Below are positions 47,695-60,373 of a DNA stretch of 64,000 nucleotides, piece after piece. Below the pieces are notes generated by a model. The model worked only from the letters and a program-made list of their open reading frames with translations. It ran no database searches and was not told where the DNA came from. The translations under genes and the position numbers were made by a program. The stretch covers positions 1-64,000 of the forward strand of contig NQMI01000189.1 in the NCBI GenBank assembly GCA_002270565.1. Reading direction: 5' to 3'. Positions within the stretch are counted from its first letter, which is position 1. Every line of letters begins with the position of its first letter. Source of the DNA: Stenocarpella maydis. Its lineage: Eukaryota; Ascomycota; Sordariomycetes; Diaporthales; Diaporthaceae.

Positions 47695-50488
47695 CTTGGC
47701 GGTAAGAAGGGGTCGTCGAGGACGGCGGAGAGCGAAATATTTCCCACGACGGAGGTTAAGCACAAATGAATGAGGCCCAGCCTTTCAGAGAACTGAAATT
47801 TAGAATTGAAGAGTTGAAAATTAGGAATCGTCAAGATCCTTTCTGAATGAGCGATAGAACAGAGGCTGATGAGAGAATGGCAAGATCTAGAGTCGTCAGT
47901 CGGATGACCGTCTCTGCATAGGTATATGTATGGCACGGCCGGGCGGGGCGCTCGGGCGCGTGGCAGCACGTTCTCTGCTATGCCCTGCCAGGGATGCGAC
48001 GAGATGCTCAATCCAACCACGCAAGCGAGTCCTGCCAAGAAGGGGCCACCCTACATGGACGGTTACTATTCGAGACTTTTCGAACAGAGCCCGTCACAGC
48101 ACGGTGGAGCGTGCCGTGGTGGTGGCAGGCGGTTGTAAGCATGGTGGGCGCGATGTTTCGATATCCCCGGGAGCCGCACATGAGGACGGCCATAGGGAAG
48201 CTTGGTAGCGTGCTGGCGAGCCATGTTTGAGCGAGATACAGGGGCGACGGCGGGTGACGGGGTGCACCCCGGATGCCAATCTTGACGATCTTAGGATGAT
48301 CCACCCGCAATCCCAACCACACGCGTCCCTACAACTTCAGCCCTGCTTCAACTTACTAAATTGGCAAGGGGATCCCGCGGGGGCCTATCGTCGCAGACCG
48401 AGGCAGATGACAACGGGCAGCAGCAAGCGAGTCCCACATATACTATGTAGTGTACATAGTACTTACACTAATACTCGACAGGCTTCAACTGTGTTAGCTC
48501 GACATGAGGTGGATACGCGTGGGGAAGTCGAGAACCTCAAGCTTACGCTTAACTCTATGGCCACAGAAGTCCCGCGACTTGTTCCCCAGAATTATTCGAC
48601 CAAAAAAAAAAGGGGGTACTTTGGAGGTAGGCCACCCAGCCCAAGCTCATTGCGAGGATATGTGGGCTCCAAAACCGAACTAACAAAATTGTGGCCGACA
48701 ATACAGACCAGGTAGATGGGCCATATAGTCTCCCTTTTCCCCCCTTGTCTCTTGCGGCTTGGCGCAGGAAAGGGGACGTGCTTCAGGAACACACTTCGGA
48801 GTTCGCCAAGGGCCCCATTTGGAAACATGCCTGGGCACGGAGTAGGGTACAGAGTGGGCTCAGGGTGGATGCATCCATCCGATAGGTGGCGCCGGTTTTT
48901 GTTTTTGTCCGATGATTTCCCTGACCATCTCTACGTACCCGTCGTGCCGATGTCTGAAGGTGGCTTTGCGGGAAGCGATAAGGGACAATATTGAGACGAG
49001 TGTTTGTTTTCATGGCTTATTAATATACGCCGGCTTCCTCGATCAGGCCGGCTTAATAATAATGCGAATTGCCCCAGACCGCGGATGCACGCGAAGAGGA
49101 GGGCGAGCCAAGCTCACGGGTGCCTGCAAACCACATAGGCAGGACGCTGGGCATGAGCTTAGTACGTAGTGCTACAGTACTCCGTACTCGCAGTCGAGCA
49201 GTCTCGTCAGGTTCCGGATCGCCTGATCTGTCAGCCTGCGTGGTGTAGGGCAGGCAGGGGTGGGTCTTTTCTGGGACAGGACTCGGAGGCGGGAAATAGT
49301 AAGGAAATGAGAGCAAAGCAATAGTACTATGTAATGCGCAGGGTCTGGACCCCACGCTGAGCCCTGCCCTGTGCCCAATGCCGCAAGCCTCAGCGAATTG
49401 CCTCTCTTGGCGGTATTGGAGCGATATGCAGCAGGGACAGCAGCGATCATCGGGAAAATCCTGGGCGGTCGTTGCGTTTCTGGTGCGTGAGACCCGGAAA
49501 CGCCAGAATAACCCTATTTGCGCACCCTGGCCTGGCAGGCTCGTATGTTGGCCATGGCTCCCCAGACAGTTGGTGTCAGAGAGGCGCTCCTCGCAGGACC
49601 GAGCTATGGGGACCCCTGGGCGGTTGTCCGCCGAGCTGCCCCATTGGGCAACTTTAATCCTGTTTGCGGCTCAACCCAAACGAGACCTCCTGTCAGACCC
49701 ACCGCAGAACATCGCGACGGTTTCATCCCATTGTCGACTCACCTCTCCATCGAACCACAAGGCACCATCAGCCCAAGAACTCGGCGGCTCGGTGTCTTTG
49801 TTCTCGCGGTCCGTCTGCCTGGCTGTCCTGCGTCTGCCGTCAATGACGGCCGACATTGACTTTGGACGGCCCTGCTTCTTCGTCATGCCCTCGCCCTGCC
49901 GCAGCCACCCCTCGATGCCGATTGCTGGCACTGGGTGGCGATAATCGAAATGCAGCACGGAGGGACATCTTCTCAGGCACCATCTCGCGGAGGCCTGCCG
50001 CACATGGAGTAATCACCACAGCCATCTCTTTGCGGGCCGGCAATGCTACGTCGACATCGATTTACAAAACAAAAATGTAAATCGCAGAGTGATCATGAAT
50101 GAAACAAGAAAAGCGCGTACCAGAATTCCAGGCGTCTAATGAGTGAACCATGCTCGAATAGGTCGCAGATTTCGGAGCTTATGCCGAGCACATATGACCG
50201 CGCAGGGGGGTTACAAAGACATGACCACCTCGAGTGGGGGGAAGAAAATATAGCCAGTACCGTGTTTTGTCTTCGCCTTGGCACTCCCCTGAACAACCAG
50301 CCCCCTGCTGCCCCTTATTCCTTCCAATAGTCGCCGTCGATATTTCCACTCGCCCGGTCTGGCCATCTTGCCTGGGTCATAGGTTAGTCAAGAGAAGGGG
50401 GGGTTTCGAGAATCGGACAATCGCTGTCATGCGACTCTCGCACCCGCATCACAGATCGATTGGAACCTGCGGATCCGCAGGTGGACCA
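47695..50488. other. 2.8 kb region without a supported gene
   Basis: GC-normal sequence with many overlapping short frames on both strands, none with a domain or consistent codon use. Near 47695-48000 lies the promoter and leader side of the secreted-protein gene. A run of ten A followed by GGGGG is at about 48602-48616. No repeat family was recognised. Confidence 0.5.
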
Positions 50489-53400
50489 CTAGTAACCGCC
50501 ATGCCCGTAGCTGTTCGCACGGCTGCCGCCGCCGCCACCGCCTCTGCCGTAGCCGATATCATCTGGCGAGAGTGTGTCGCCTCCAGACACGCCCATCTGC
50601 CTGTAATAAGTGTCCTTGCTTCCCTTGACCTTCATGACAGCCGGAGTCGAGTAAGATGGGAAGAGAGGATCTCTCGCTGGGGCGCCTCTGTGGCCCATGT
50701 TGTACTTTGAAGAATCAGAGTCTTCACTGGAATCCTCCGAGTCCCTGTCCCATCGTCCCGCGTCCTCGTCTACCAAGACGCCTTGCGGAATATGTCTCGG
50801 GGACGTAAAGCCCGCATTAAAGACCGCGCCGCCCCTGCTGGGGCTGCGGCGAGCGCGTTCCGGGCGCGGGCTACGGGGTTGCGCAATGTGGTAACCGCGA
50901 TCTACCGACTTGCTGTCGTCCACTCTGTGCTCGTGGTAATTGTCGTTCCTCAACCGATGGTTTCTTGCCATATCCGCATCCGCGCCCCTCGTCTTCTGGA
51001 GATAGTGGTCGAACCTCTCGACGGACTGACTGACCATCATGAATTGCTTGTCATCCAAGACCCGTCTTCTTGCGGCACTCGCGGGTCTCTCGCCGTCGCT
51101 TGTAGCGGTATCAGACGGCTCGTCACCCGAATAGTCCGGGTCGTCTTCCAGTTCAAATTGGGCGATTGAGTAGGCGACCTGGAAAGCGTTTCGGATCTGT
51201 CGCCCGTTCCATCTTTGTGACGGCCCGTGGGTTTTGTAATGTTGTTTGGCATATCGAATGATTTTTTTGTCGTCAATATCAAGAGGGACATAACCCAGAC
51301 AGTTCTTCTTCTTCGCCTCTTCGATCTCACGAAGCCTCCTCAGGTTGACCTCAAAGATGTCAATAGTTTGGCTTCTGTCCAATGGTGGATAGTAGAGGCT
51401 AATGTGTATCCGCGATTTGAAAGCCTCGTCAATGGTGCCGACGCGGTTGGTGGTGAGGAAGAGGATGCCATTGTAGTACTCAAGAACTCGCAGAAACACT
51501 GTAAAGATTTCAGCCTTCAATCTGGTCTTGCTTTGATCTTGGATAAAAAACGCTTGACTCACCAGATACCAGGGCATTGCGTTCCAAATCAGTTACCTCT
51601 CTGCGCGAAAGGAACAGATCGGCTTCGTCCAACAGCAGAACGCAGTCCCAGATCTGAGCCAATCTAAATGTCTCTTGAAGGGCTGCCTCGACATCCGCTG
51701 GTTTGAACCCAAGGTCTCCAGAAGTGATGGTGAAAAGCGGCTTTCTGTTTTGTAAGGCCACCGCCTCTGCCGTCGTTGTCTTCCCTACACTGTGGTACGT
51801 CGGGTTAGCTCAAACTAGCAATATAAATTAAAGGTGCTAATCAGTCAACGTCAGCCCTCCCATCTTTTCAGGACCGCCCACCCAGTTCAAACAATAAGCG
51901 TTCAGCCTGTTATAATTTCTTGTACGTCCACAGCTCTCTAAATGACCCATCCCCTCCCCCCTTCACTCAGAAGCCCTCCGCACAATCAGAGGAAAGGGCC
52001 TTCCTCTGGGCACGCCGGAACGCTCTGGGCGCATTAAGGTGTTGTGAGAGCTCTAAGGCGGGGTCATTTGTAGAGAGGGCTACACAAGAAATTATAGCAA
52101 GCTGCGCGCATAATTCCTTGTACCGGCACCCGGGGTGGGCCTATGTTAGAAACTGGCAGGGTGGGCGGACGTTGACTGGTAGTAATCGGTACAGGTATTA
52201 TGGTCATGCGGGGGTGGTCTTACCCGGGAACTCCATGTAGAAGTATGATAAGTCCAGCTCCCTTACCACGAATGAAATCCTGGTCTATATTTTCCAACCC
52301 ATCCTGCCGGCTCATGTGTTGCTTATCGAAGTGAGACCGAACCAATGACTTGACCATCCTCTTGTGATCAGTATCGATCCTCAGATCTTTGAAAGGATGC
52401 CTTTTGAAGTCCATGGTCGAGATGCAGTCAATATCTGCCATGAAGAACTTCCTTGCTCGGAACGAATAGGCGATGAGACGCGGTGGCAAGAGAATATACA
52501 TTTCGGCGTCTGACAAAGCCTTGTCAGTATGCGGCCTTGGAAATCCTAGATGGTGCGTCAAGGAGAGAAGAACTCACCAAAGTGGCGCGACAAGTCTGAC
52601 GTATACTCTTTGAGCCAGGGCTCTTTTTCTTCGTTTGCCTTGAGAAAGCGGTCGCGCTTCACCATTGAATCCTCGAATTGTTTGGTGAAATTTTCGTTCC
52701 TTTGAGTAATGTCCATACTCTCCCCCAGAAGCTTCTGCCGAGTCGGACCGTCCCAGAACTTGATTTCGATTGGATCCTCGCCATCATCCTCCCAGTAAGT
52801 AACTATGCCGTCAAGCACATCGGACATTGTATTCATGAAACACGGGTTGGCTCTTCTGCCTTCTTTGACATCAACCATGATTTCTCCGTCGATATACTGG
52901 GTGTTTGGCACAGTGTCCACCGGTGCGTCTCCCAGCTTGCTGAACTGGAGGCTCGGTCCATCATAGTAGCAATGCCTTTTTCTGATCACGGGCAGAATTC
53001 GCTTACCTCACTCACAGAGATCTGTTTCGACTTTTTCCTTGTCCTTCTCATAGCGCAGAGGGTACGCATACAAGTCCCTGATATCCTTCTCTCCGGCATA
53101 TTCCTCAATCGATATTATTGCATGGTCGGGACCGTATCTTTCTCCGTCGAAGTCGATATAATAAGCTTGAACATCAAAAGTACGTCCAGCATTCCTCCAG
53201 TCGGATGGCTCCAAGCCGACCATACTTGTAATTCTCCGAGACGTAAGCTTCCATATATTCTGCACGGCTCGCCTCTCGGCTGATCTGTTCTTGGCTGTGG
53301 ATTTGGACGTCGACGCGGACGTGTTCGTCCCATGGGTTGTGAACAGCAGTTCGCCAGGACAGAAGATCATGGGTAGGTCACAGAACCGAGCCCTCTGCTT

Positions 53401-54366
53401 GCTGGTCCCTGCTGCCTCATCCCACATAGGAATGATATTGTTCTCCACGAACTCGACATACACGCGTAAATGTTGCAGTGCAATAGCGGTGTCCAACCCG
53501 TGTAAGTTGTCAAGAACCTCTGTCCCAGATAAGGTATCAAGGGCAGGAATGCGGCCTGTGGCGTTCCCAGCGGCTTCTACGTATGGCACCGCGTTCTCGG
53601 CATCTTTTGCCGGGGCTGCACTGTCTAAGCTGAAGTCCGACAAGAGACTGTCAGGGCCGCTAGCGGTGCTCTTCAGAAACTTGATGCATTCCTTCACGAG
53701 CGGAAAGGTGTGATAGAAGGTCTCGAATGGCCGGAAGAAGACCCGGGGTCTTTCTGAGGGCCAGTCTTGATCCCCACTGTAACTTGTGAGACGTGCTAAC
53801 AATGGTATCAGCACAGCCGACTCGATGCGCACCCTCTGGATCCACCGGTTATCAGCGGTCTGCGCTTTCCTGCTAGGCATTGGCTTCTTGAAGTCCCTCC
53901 GAGACTTTTCCTTGATGATCTCGCCTGCAAGATCGGGGTGTCCGTACAGTACTTCGATGATCTCCAAGCCCTCCTCCGGACTGTATCGGTTTTTGAAATG
54001 TTCGTAGTCTGACCACTTCACAGCAGCCTTCCGTGGAATTTTCTTGCGATTTTCTTCCCACTCCTCGCGCTCTTTCAGCTCCTGCTCCCAGTCCCAATTG
54101 TCCACTTTGCCGGTCTCGGACATGTTCGGTTCAGGCGACACTGCAGGTGGAATCTTGCTCGCCTCGTCTTTGGTACCTCCGGTGGGTTTCTCGTCGTCAG
54201 CTCTGGCCTCTCTCTTTAAATCTGGTGCTTGCTGATCGATTGGGACATCCACACTTGGGCCTTCTGGCACAGCCGCCGTGGGGATTGAGGGAAGCTCCTC
54301 GGCTCCGCTCTGGTCCATAGTCATAGTCGTCGTGTTGGATACCATAGCCATATTTCGTGAGACCAA
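50489..54366 (-). CDS. AAA+ ATPase with fungal N-terminal domain (DUF7025-type)
   Basis: A large fungal AAA+ ATPase of unknown substrate. Five exons on the minus strand: 54366-53012, 52981-52578, 52509-52224, 51789-51563, 51498-50489, giving about 1093 residues with all phases consistent. The N-terminal region is acidic and low-complexity. The family-specific middle includes RPFETFYHTFPLVKECIKFL, DLPMIFCPGELLFTTH and FDVQAYYIDFDGERYGPD. The AAA core has Walker A HGVPG|VGKTTTAE (the intron falls inside the motif), Walker B CVLLLDEADLFL, sensor-1 FLTTNRVG and FKSRIHISLYYP with a likely arginine finger. The C-terminus is Arg/Ser/Asp-rich ending in a Gly run. Intron 3 (51790-52223, 434 bases) is unusually long because it holds a MITE. 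Confidence 0.87.
51842..52182. mobile_element. Foldback MITE, copy 2, inside an AAA+ ATPase intron (TSD TAAT)
   Basis: It starts CAGTCAACGTCAGCCCTCCC and ends with the inverse GGGTGGGCGGACGTTGACTG plus GTAG. TAAT flanks it at 51838-51841 and 52183-52186. It shares ends and internal blocks (TTTTCAGGACCGCC, AATTTCTTGTAC, GGCCTTCCTCTGGGC) with copy 1 at 38618-39167 but lacks the 15-base array. Without it the host intron would be ~90 bases, typical for this genome. The splice sites at both ends of the intron are intact. Confidence 0.8.
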
Positions 54367-55127
54367 GTCGGTTTGTCGTTAAATGAAAGGTAGCGTACAA
54401 CTAGATGTAATCAGAGCCTGAGCAGAGCAATATCTTCTAAACGTAGGTATTGTCTGTAATTCAGATCCAAGTGAACGCGTGGCGTAAAAGAACGGCCCAC
54501 GAAATTTTGCAACGGGTATGGGCATTGAAGAGAGCAGGACCTTAGAAGGGCATCTATGTCCCTACATGGATCTGGACGACCCACAGATCGGTGCCGAGTC
54601 GTGTTGGGTCCAACCTGTATGGGTCATCAGGCGGGGCTGAACTCACTAACAACCAACAGCATCCACAGCTAGCCAATAGAGCAAGGGCATCCTGAAAGGC
54701 CGCCGCATACATGCGTCGGATGCAATGTGATTGTGACCAACTTCCGCCCACCCAGCTTTTCACGACCGTTGACTGCACGGCCGCCAACCTATGAAAGCAG
54801 AAAGTCAAATGCCGCTCACCAGGCAACAGATACGAAGAATGACCTTCAAGAATCATGATTGGGCGACGTTCGGATTATGCCACCACCTCGAGGACGCACA
54901 CCTCCGAGGAGCACAGCCTAGACTAATTGCTCCCCTGACTTCCTGGGGCCCATTTCGGCCGTGTCCTTATCTCTACAGTCCAAAGAGCTCACAGACGTTC
55001 AGCCATACTGTTGCGTCCCCCATATCCATTGCGACTCTCCCACCCCTCTTCGAATCCTTCATTTCTATGTTTGCACTCGTCCCTTGGCCAACTCCGAACC
55101 TGGTCTCCCGGTACTCGACGGAGCAGC
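54367..55127. promoter_or_regulatory. Divergent intergenic region between the AAA+ and NTPase genes
   Basis: About 760 bases between two divergent starts. Short frames (54554-54856 minus, 54791-55192 plus) are not supported. No specific motif was recognised. Confidence 0.45.
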
Positions 55128-57618
55128 ATGGATTCGTGTATGCCCCAAAGGCAGGCTGTCGGCCTGGATTGGGCCTATCCTGGGCCGAATGAGCTCGCCA
55201 CAGCGGCAGAGTTCGTCCAGGCACAGGACCAGATGAAGCTCGATGCACCCTTCGCGGTTCCCGCAACGTTCGATCCCGATGCGGGCAAATTTGTTTCCTT
55301 ACCCCCCTACGCGTAGGTTTCAATTCTCAACTGAGCCGCGTGTGTTGATTCTCACGCATCCGATCCTATAGTCACCTAGAACAAGCACTTCGTTTGATGC
55401 TGCGCGAAGTTCTTCGTCTTGAAGTTCCGGCACAGGCCACCACTCGCGGCTGGGGAACAGTATGTGAAAAAGTACTCACTGCTCAAAAAGACTTCAATGA
55501 AATTCAGAAAACCTCTTGGCGAAGAATATGGCATGGCATTGGTAGAGCATCGGAGGATATTGATGTCTGGGTTGGTTGGATTCCTGACGAGTTTGGACTG
55601 GCGGTGGTTAAGACAGGGCTCGCTCTAGTGATCACGGTGAGTGGTTTGTGTCTAGCTCATCCCCTGCCAGGTTACTAATGGAAGGGATGCTTCAGCTCGC
55701 AGGCAGGTCGTTGAAAAAATGCCAGAAAATAATGATGGCATTCGAAAACATCCAGCAAGCGATGGCCTCGGCAGATCCGACAAAAGTTAGTTTCCAGGCC
55801 CATGAAGATGTCGCCAAGGCCTCCGAAAATCTCTACCAAACTATCGTGGACTCCATCGAGGACCTGGTACTCATAACGACGCCGGATGAGAAATCAACTT
55901 GTAAGGAATATCTCGATATCTTCACATGTCACTTGGCAGAATTCACTAAACCCCCAGACATAGGGCGGCGCGTGGTCTCGAAATTGGAACACCGGAAGAA
56001 AAAGACCAACGTAGACACAATAATATAGCATCTTTCTGAAAAGACTGAAGCCTTCAAACGGGCGATCGGTGTGGCCCGAGACTACGTAATCCAGAGAACG
56101 GACGATGCAGCCCGGTACACTGCCATGCAGACTACCTTGGTGCACCACGAAATAACAGAGAACCACAAGATAGTGCGTGACCGGATATTTAGCCTCGAGA
56201 GGAAGAATTCCGACCTCAAGGCGACCATCAAGGCCGAAAGCAGAAGAACGGCCGAGGAGCTTGCCCAGATATATGACCAAAACATGAGGAGGGCGCTTGC
56301 AGATTCTGAAGCTCGGGCGCGCCTTCTGGACCAAGAAATAATCGCCGTGAAGAATGAAGTACTGAATGTTGTCGTGGAAGCAAGGAGTACGGACTTCTGC
56401 CTACAAATATCAACCAGGAACCGATTCAGAAAGCTGACAATGCGACAGAAAATCAGGCGTACTTCGAATTGTTTATGCTAAAAGAGAATTCTCGCCGCAC
56501 AAGACGTGGTCCGGCGATCTCAGCGGGAGACTTTTGGCAATTATTTGCTGAATACATCATTGAGTACGATGGTCCAAACGAAGTAGAAGTACCCGATGAC
56601 GCAACATCCATCAACCATCCAATAGTGGACCTGGAGTATGTCCTCATGCACAGAGGACACATGAGGACACGCCATACCAGCCAGACCCAGACGTTGCTTC
56701 GCCAAGAGCGGTTTCTCGCTTGGATGAACCAGGCCAATCCCGACAGTAAGCAGCATCCGGAGACATTTTTAGCCCACTCGGGAATGATAATCTTCTACAC
56801 AGGGGCCTGTTTTTCAGATACCATGCGCCAGCTGTGGCCTGCTCCACCTTAATTTCCCATAGAACCTCTTGTCAGTTCTTTGAAGGCTGACTCCCAATGC
56901 TGCAGTCATACTCGTCAACGCGAACATACGATCGGCAGGCGAGGGCAAGATATCGGCCATGTCCATCCTCTGCGCTGACCTAGTCGGTTGTTTAGCCATC
57001 GTGAGGCCAGATGACGTCATCATCCAGTTCTTTTGCGGCCTTCATTGCGATTATGATGAGGAGCCGTTCCCTGGGCCTTCGGGGCTGGTGCGATCTCTCA
57101 TTCTCCAGGTCTTCTTCAAGCTTGTCAGCCACAACAGCCTAGACCTTGACTTCCTCTACGACCGGAAGATGGTGGACGCTTTAAGAACCCATAACCTGGA
57201 GACCATGTGCTACACTCTCCACGAGCTGCTGCACGGGTTTGCAGCAGGGACGCGGGTGTTTTGCATAATCGACTCGATTTCGATGCTGGACATCTGTGAC
57301 ACTTTCCAGGACCTGGAAGTCGTTCTGCGGTGTCTGAGAGACATTGTCGAAGACAGGGACCTCCGCTCACTCTTCAAGGTGCTGTTGGCAAACTCTTCGA
57401 CATGCAGCATGGACATGCAGTCCCTTCCAGTCTTCGAGGAAAGGCCCGATCGCCTTGTGAATTTGTCCTCTGGGGGCTTGATGCCGGGAGGCTTGAGTAC
57501 TCATGGGATGCGGCGACATATCTCTCGTTCGTCGAGCCCAACCTTTTCGATCAGTGACCTGGGGAGGGTGGGAGGGAGACCGCGCAGTTACCATGAGTAC
57601 GAGTCTGACGAAGGATAG
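55128..57618 (+). pseudogene. STAND-like P-loop NTPase gene, broken by one stop and one frameshift
   Basis: Resembles fungal NLR-like proteins with an N-terminal helical domain and a divergent NACHT-type NTPase. Exons by phase: 55128-55312, 55372-55636, 55696-56745, 56906-57618. The N-terminal text is ELATAAEFVQAQDQMKLDAP, HLEQALRLMLREVLRLEVPA, WRRIWHGIGR and WVGWIPDEFGLAVVKTGLAL. A helical, coiled-coil-rich stretch follows. The NTPase part begins VILVNANIRSAGEGKISAMS (degenerate Walker A), then MRPDD-like VRPDDVIIQFFCGLH and Walker B RVFCIIDSIS. Exon 3 has an in-frame TAG at 56026-56028 within otherwise continuous coding (VDTII*HLSEKTEAFKRA), and the frame shifts by one base near 56381-56390 (VVVEA to EYGLLPTNINQEP). 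Either inactivation or two assembly errors would explain this. Confidence 0.68.
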
Positions 57619-58020
57619 CATTGTCATACCGACACTACCATGCTGCTCGCTATTTTCGCATGTTAAGCCTGGTTTGACTCTGTCCTTGAATCGTCTTTGC
57701 TTTATAGTTAGTATATGCTGGAAGTGGATTGACGCCTGGAACTGCTGCACTCTGGAGAGCAGTCGGCATGAGCTGCTCGCTAGAGGACCTGTTGCCAACG
57801 TTGATACAATATGTCAAGTCACGCCGTAGAATGGGTGAAAGCAAATCAAGGCACAAAAAATGAGATCGAGGATTCGCACCGACGAATTCGGGGGGTACAC
57901 ATATACAAATACAAACCCAGTGCGCCAACATTAAATTACACCACCCATTCACCATACAAATCAACAATACACAATCATTAACTACACATCTATCGCCATA
58001 TCTAAATACCACTATCATCA
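57619..58020. other. Transition into transposon DNA
   Basis: 3' flank of the NTPase gene grading into AT-richer sequence. A frame on the minus strand here (57650-58021) is Cys/Val-rich by chance and not supported. Confidence 0.5.
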
Positions 58021-60330
58021 CTTCCGCTTGCCCCTATCATTTCTTCTCCCCTATTATTTTAGCTACTTCTTTACTCATCTACTAGAGCATTCCTTAACCA
58101 ATCCGAGCACCTAAATCTCCTCCTAGGTCTCCTTCTTATCACCAACAAGGTCCTCCACAATCAGGTCTACCCATAACAGCTGGTTAACCATCTCACAAGC
58201 CCTCATACAGGGCTTCTTAGCTGCTAGCTCGGGTGTTACAGTCATCGCCGCTAGCAAGGCTGCAACAGCAGATTATCGCTTCAGAAGCTAACAAGTGGCT
58301 AGCTTCATAAGCCCTGCTTCCAACTGCTTATCCCATCAGACAGCTTCTCACTTATTCTTCCTACTACAGGAGTCCTCCTAGTCAAGGGACTGGAGGGTCT
58401 CATCATTCCACTCGAATGCTAAATTAACACATTACACGGAAGCCATAATCGCCCTCATTTTATCACCTACCCTACTACCCAGACTAATGGTTATTAAGGT
58501 TATCTTCTTGCCTAATATAGCTTACCTACAGCTAGCAAGAATTCCTTCTTCTTATACACCAAATGTACTCTCATCGCCAGGTTATCCATTCATAGCAGTA
58601 ACCTTCTTAGGCGAGAGGACAAGAAGGAGAGGATTGGCGATCGAGAGGTCACAATCAAGCCAGTAGAACTTATAAATATCCTCCTTCTTAAGCGGGTATC
58701 CAGCTTCCAAGTAGTTAGTAATTCAGCTTGCATAAAGCAAGCCGAATTAGGTATAGATAGGGCAAACATAAGTTATAGGCAAGCAGTTGCCCTATGGGAT
58801 CTTCCCCTAATGCATACACTCTGCAAAACTTCTCTCTATTACAAGCAGGTTAAGGGCAGCCCACGTAAACTTAAAGCAGAAGCTTGCCCAGCTACTTCTA
58901 CCCATTAAATTTCTCTAGTGAGTATATCTTCTAACGGGCTTCCTTAAGGTATAGAGCATGAGAACTATTGAGAATTATCTCGTTAGCAGCCTTGATTAGA
59001 TAGAGAATATTACCCATTCCATAGCTGCAATAGACCTTTAATTTGCAATATATAGCCTCCATAGAGGAGGTCACATGTAAGCCGAAGTTAAGGATCTTGC
59101 AGGTCTTATACGCAGCCCATTTAGCAATAATCTTCTCTTCCTCATCAATATACTAGGTCTAAAGATAATTAATAATTGCCGCCTAGTTAGCAAACTTCTC
59201 TTGAAGGCGCTATTAAGCTATATTATAGATCTTATGATTAGTTGAGAACTCTATAATCTTTAGCAGGTTGAATAAGGCCTAGCGAGTATAGGGGATATCC
59301 TTTAAATTAGGGACCCTTGCGGGTATTATGGCCTTATTTCTCCCAGGACCATTAAGCAATTCCTTATCTTCTACCTCGCCAGCTTCATCCTCTAATTTAT
59401 CCTTTTCTTCCCCTATTGCCTATAGCTTCTTCTACTTCTTCTTAATATTTGGAATAACATTTGCATTAATATAAAAGATATATAATTAATAATATACTTA
59501 GGGGAATTTATAGCTTAAGGCATTAATTAAAGCAGTATCATAGTTGGTTATATAGACCATCAGGTCATCGGCTTAGCAGTAGCAGAGGAGCTTATAAACT
59601 TGCTTAAGAAACTACTGAAAGTTGGGTTCCTTCTCGCTATTAATAATACCTTAAAATAAGGGCAAGTTCTTCCTCATATAGGTTACATAAGTGCCTTAGA
59701 AGTACGGCATCTTCTTATTATTTATTGTATATATATAGTTAAGCAAGAGGGAGTATATAAATTAATTCTCTCGGATCTAGCTAATCTAGTCGTTTATATA
59801 CCAGAAGATACCCATAATGTTATTATTACTATTAGTAGAATAGCAATACTAGTATCCCTTCTCTTCAAGCAGATTTAATAACGCCTAGGTTAAAATATAA
59901 ATACTAGACTTCTCCTTCCGCTAGGCCTTAAGCCAGTCCTTTATTATATTCAGTCCCACCTTTATATCTAGGAATTATTACCGGAGCACTATTTCAAGCT
60001 TCTTTAGCTTAGTAAATAAGGGATTCTAGGCGATACAACTAAGGAACTTACATTAGAGATCGCTCAGCCATACCCAGCCTCACTAGGCTTCCTCCACTTC
60101 TTACAGACCGTAATATATATGCTCCTCCACCTACAGAACAAGCTTCCACTTACCTTCTATTGCTTTAGTCACATGGGCAAGCGCTCGCCAGCTGCAACCT
60201 GCTTTAATCATCGTAATATTGGCTTTAGTAGCAGTCAAGGGTCGCTAACTGCCACGGCTGCACATCAAAACCGCCCAAGTTAGCCCTAACCTCCAGATCG
60301 TCATCAAGAAACCAGCAGACTTTATAGCTA
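58020..60330 (-). mobile_element. Degenerate Mutator-like (MULE) transposase gene
   Basis: Minus-strand frames with RIP-type stops. A FAR1-like zinc-binding N-terminus at about 60100-60270 reads ATKANITMIKAGCSWRALAH and VTKAIEGKWKLVL, then VEEH. The DDE core at about 59480-59770 shows a decayed first motif (LNYIYTINNKKMPYF, normally LDxTYxTNxYxMPLF), INSEKEPNFQ, ADDLMVYITNYDTALINALS (second Asp changed to Asn) and YIFYINANVIPNIKKK. This is the fungal MULE pattern. Terminal inverted repeats were not located; the right end is abutted by LTR copies. Confidence 0.75.
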
Positions 60331-60373
60331 CATCTAATTCCGCCTTAAGGTCAGCAAAAATATTATATCCATC

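Noticed and set aside
49378..49944. 188-codon plus-strand frame with overlapping frames on both strands
   Set aside because: Composition is typical of chance frames in GC-rich DNA; no domain, signal peptide or splice support.
57650..58021. 123-codon Cys/Val-rich minus-strand frame
   Set aside because: Lies at the transition into transposon DNA; low-complexity AT-rich translation without a domain.
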